Part shown: positions 43,703 to 45,203 of the stretch, piece by piece
Layout: each line of letters opens with the position of its first letter
Numbering within the stretch: position 1 is the stretch's first letter
NCBI GenBank assembly: GCA_037447655.1
Contig: JBBHKE010002095.1
Coordinates: forward strand, 1-45,203
Reading direction: 5' to 3'
Origin: Zygnema cylindricum
Taxonomy: Eukaryota; Streptophyta; Zygnematophyceae; Zygnematales; Zygnemataceae
Length of the DNA: 45,203 nt
The notes under the pieces: model-generated
What the model saw: only the letters and a program-made list of their open reading frames with translations
Told to the model about the DNA's origin: nothing
Database searches by the model: none
Program-made: the position numbers and the translations under genes

Positions 43703-45203
43703 TCTTTACAACATAGATGTTTCATTCGTACTATGCTCACGGAAAAGTATTTTGAAAAAGAATGCATATGCTCATTATTCAAAACTTCACATTTTTTTAT
43801 ATGCGTTGACCGACTTTAACTTAATTATAAAATAAAAATACAGAAAATTTCATCAAAAATACTTCTACAACTTAGGGTATGTGCCTATTTATTAATGTAC
43901 CGGGTTTTTTGTTAGCACGAAGGAGAGTGCTCCTTGTTTTTTTCATTGCCCATCACGCGAATTTACGTAAAAAAATTGCAGTTAATGAAATTTAACTTAA
44001 AAAAAAGTTAACATCAACATTTGGTATTGTTTAACTACATCGTGAATCGTTATTAGCGTATAGAAATTATTAGTGTATATAATGAATTAGTGCCATTTAC
44101 GCTAATTTGTGTATCATTACCATTTTCAAAAAAATGTTTTATTGTAATTTCTCCTTAATGCTGATTTGGGTATACAGGATCCGCTGTTGTAGCATATACG
44201 GTAAAATAGGTAGAAGTACAAAATTTGACAATCCGTACGGCGTGGCGTTTTTCCACTGTAAAAATCCATAATTCTATTTTGGGTTTGCGAATATACAATC
44301 ATTACACCGAGCATAATTATACACTAAAATAGGTACGAGTAAAAACCGCCGAAATCTACGGGTATGTGTACTTTCGGTAAAGTTCATTCGTGACTCTAAT
44401 AAGCGTTTGTTTCGCACGCGGTGAATATGATTACAGTAAAATAGGTGCAAAGACAACATAGGATGAAACGTACATTGTCGCGTCATATAGTCGATTCTAT
44501 GCTTCGGGGTTTTAAAACACAATTATCTCATAACGTTATGTAGTCGTACAACTATAATACGTTTAATCATTTGAGTTTGTTATTGTGTGTAGAACGCAAC
44601 TATAGCAACCAACATTCCATGTTTACGTTTCGTTTCACATAACTTACAGTGAACCCAGCGATTGATTTTAATATCGTTGTCGTACGCGGTGAGAACGAGC
44701 GTTGTATGACGTTAAATATGGACCCTTAACCTTAATAAGGTGCCCGGCGGCGTGCTTTATTAGAATTAATGTATTGTAATATTGGAAAATAAGTGTATTA
44801 ACGATACGTTTACTTAGATCAGACGTCGAACAAGCCTCTTCTTAGTATCACTGTTAATTCTAATTGAACGTAAAACGAAGAAAAACCACTTATTAGGATA
44901 CATGTTAATTCTAATTGGCGGTAATACGCCGACGAAAGATGATCACTCTCCGCTGGAAGATTATCATTGGTTGTTGCCAAAAACACGTGGCATGTTTACT
45001 ATCCACGCATTCCTAAAGTTGGTCAGTTTTCGTACGTGACGTTAGAACAACCGTTTTTCGGGGTTACGACGCCGCATTTTTTTCCATCATCTTTTTGCCG
45101 TACGCACTGTAAGCTGGAGGTCTTTCCATGGCGCGGAAAACATTTCATCGACGACGTCAGTTTTGAAATATTTTGCCAAATCGAAACATTTTTTACGTAA
45201 TCC
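43703..45203. other. Unassigned AT-rich DNA with one more MITE tip
   Basis: CTACATCGTGAATCGTTATT then AG at 44035-44056 is another family tip. A TAAAATAGGT word recurs at about 44203, 44323 and 44437. The 77-codon frame at 44967-45200 has no family resemblance. No gene is supported. Confidence 0.4.

Overview
The window is nuclear DNA of a photosynthetic streptophyte (a land plant or a close algal relative). The evidence is an intact PsbS gene, a spliced gene matching the Integrator subunit INTS4 (plant name SIEL), and nested LTR retrotransposons with many small inverted-repeat elements. The species cannot be fixed from sequence alone. All homology statements come from reading translated sequence against remembered families; no search was run.

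Layout. 1-3.4 kb: inverted-repeat elements and unassigned AT-rich DNA. 3.56-8.55 kb (+): seven-exon INTS4/SIEL-like gene with all six introns in phase 0; its ARM/HEAT-repeat region is recognisable but the expected C-terminal domain is not found, and exon 7 runs into a tandem repeat. 8.5-11.9 kb: repeat arrays, one 0.6-kb MITE and a possible terminal exon at 10.66 kb. 12.0-14.5 kb: large polypurine/polypyrimidine blocks that switch strand several times. 15.9-16.7 kb (-): single-exon PsbS, with both pH-sensing glutamates conserved, and its promoter to the right. 17.1-25.3 kb: no convincing gene, but several MITEs and a 1.1-kb foldback element with arms of about 340 bp and an 8-bp target duplication. 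25.36-42.81 kb (-): a decayed Gypsy element carrying a Copia element (26.81-36.87 kb), which itself carries a second, rearranged Copia fragment (30.34-34.3 kb). The whole stack sits inside an older inverted-repeat element whose two ends survive at 24.18 and 43.04 kb. 43.0-45.2 kb: more MITE and foldback fragments.

The two host genes are unrelated in function: INTS4 is a scaffold of the nuclear Integrator complex, PsbS a thylakoid protein of photoprotection (NPQ). They do not form a functional cluster. The most interesting material is structural: a Copia fragment with a 0.59-kb inverted self-duplication (a potential hairpin-RNA source), a long foldback element with an orphan arm elsewhere, one MITE family with at least a dozen ends here, a tRNA-like segment in both LTRs of one retroelement, and strand-switching purine/pyrimidine tracts.
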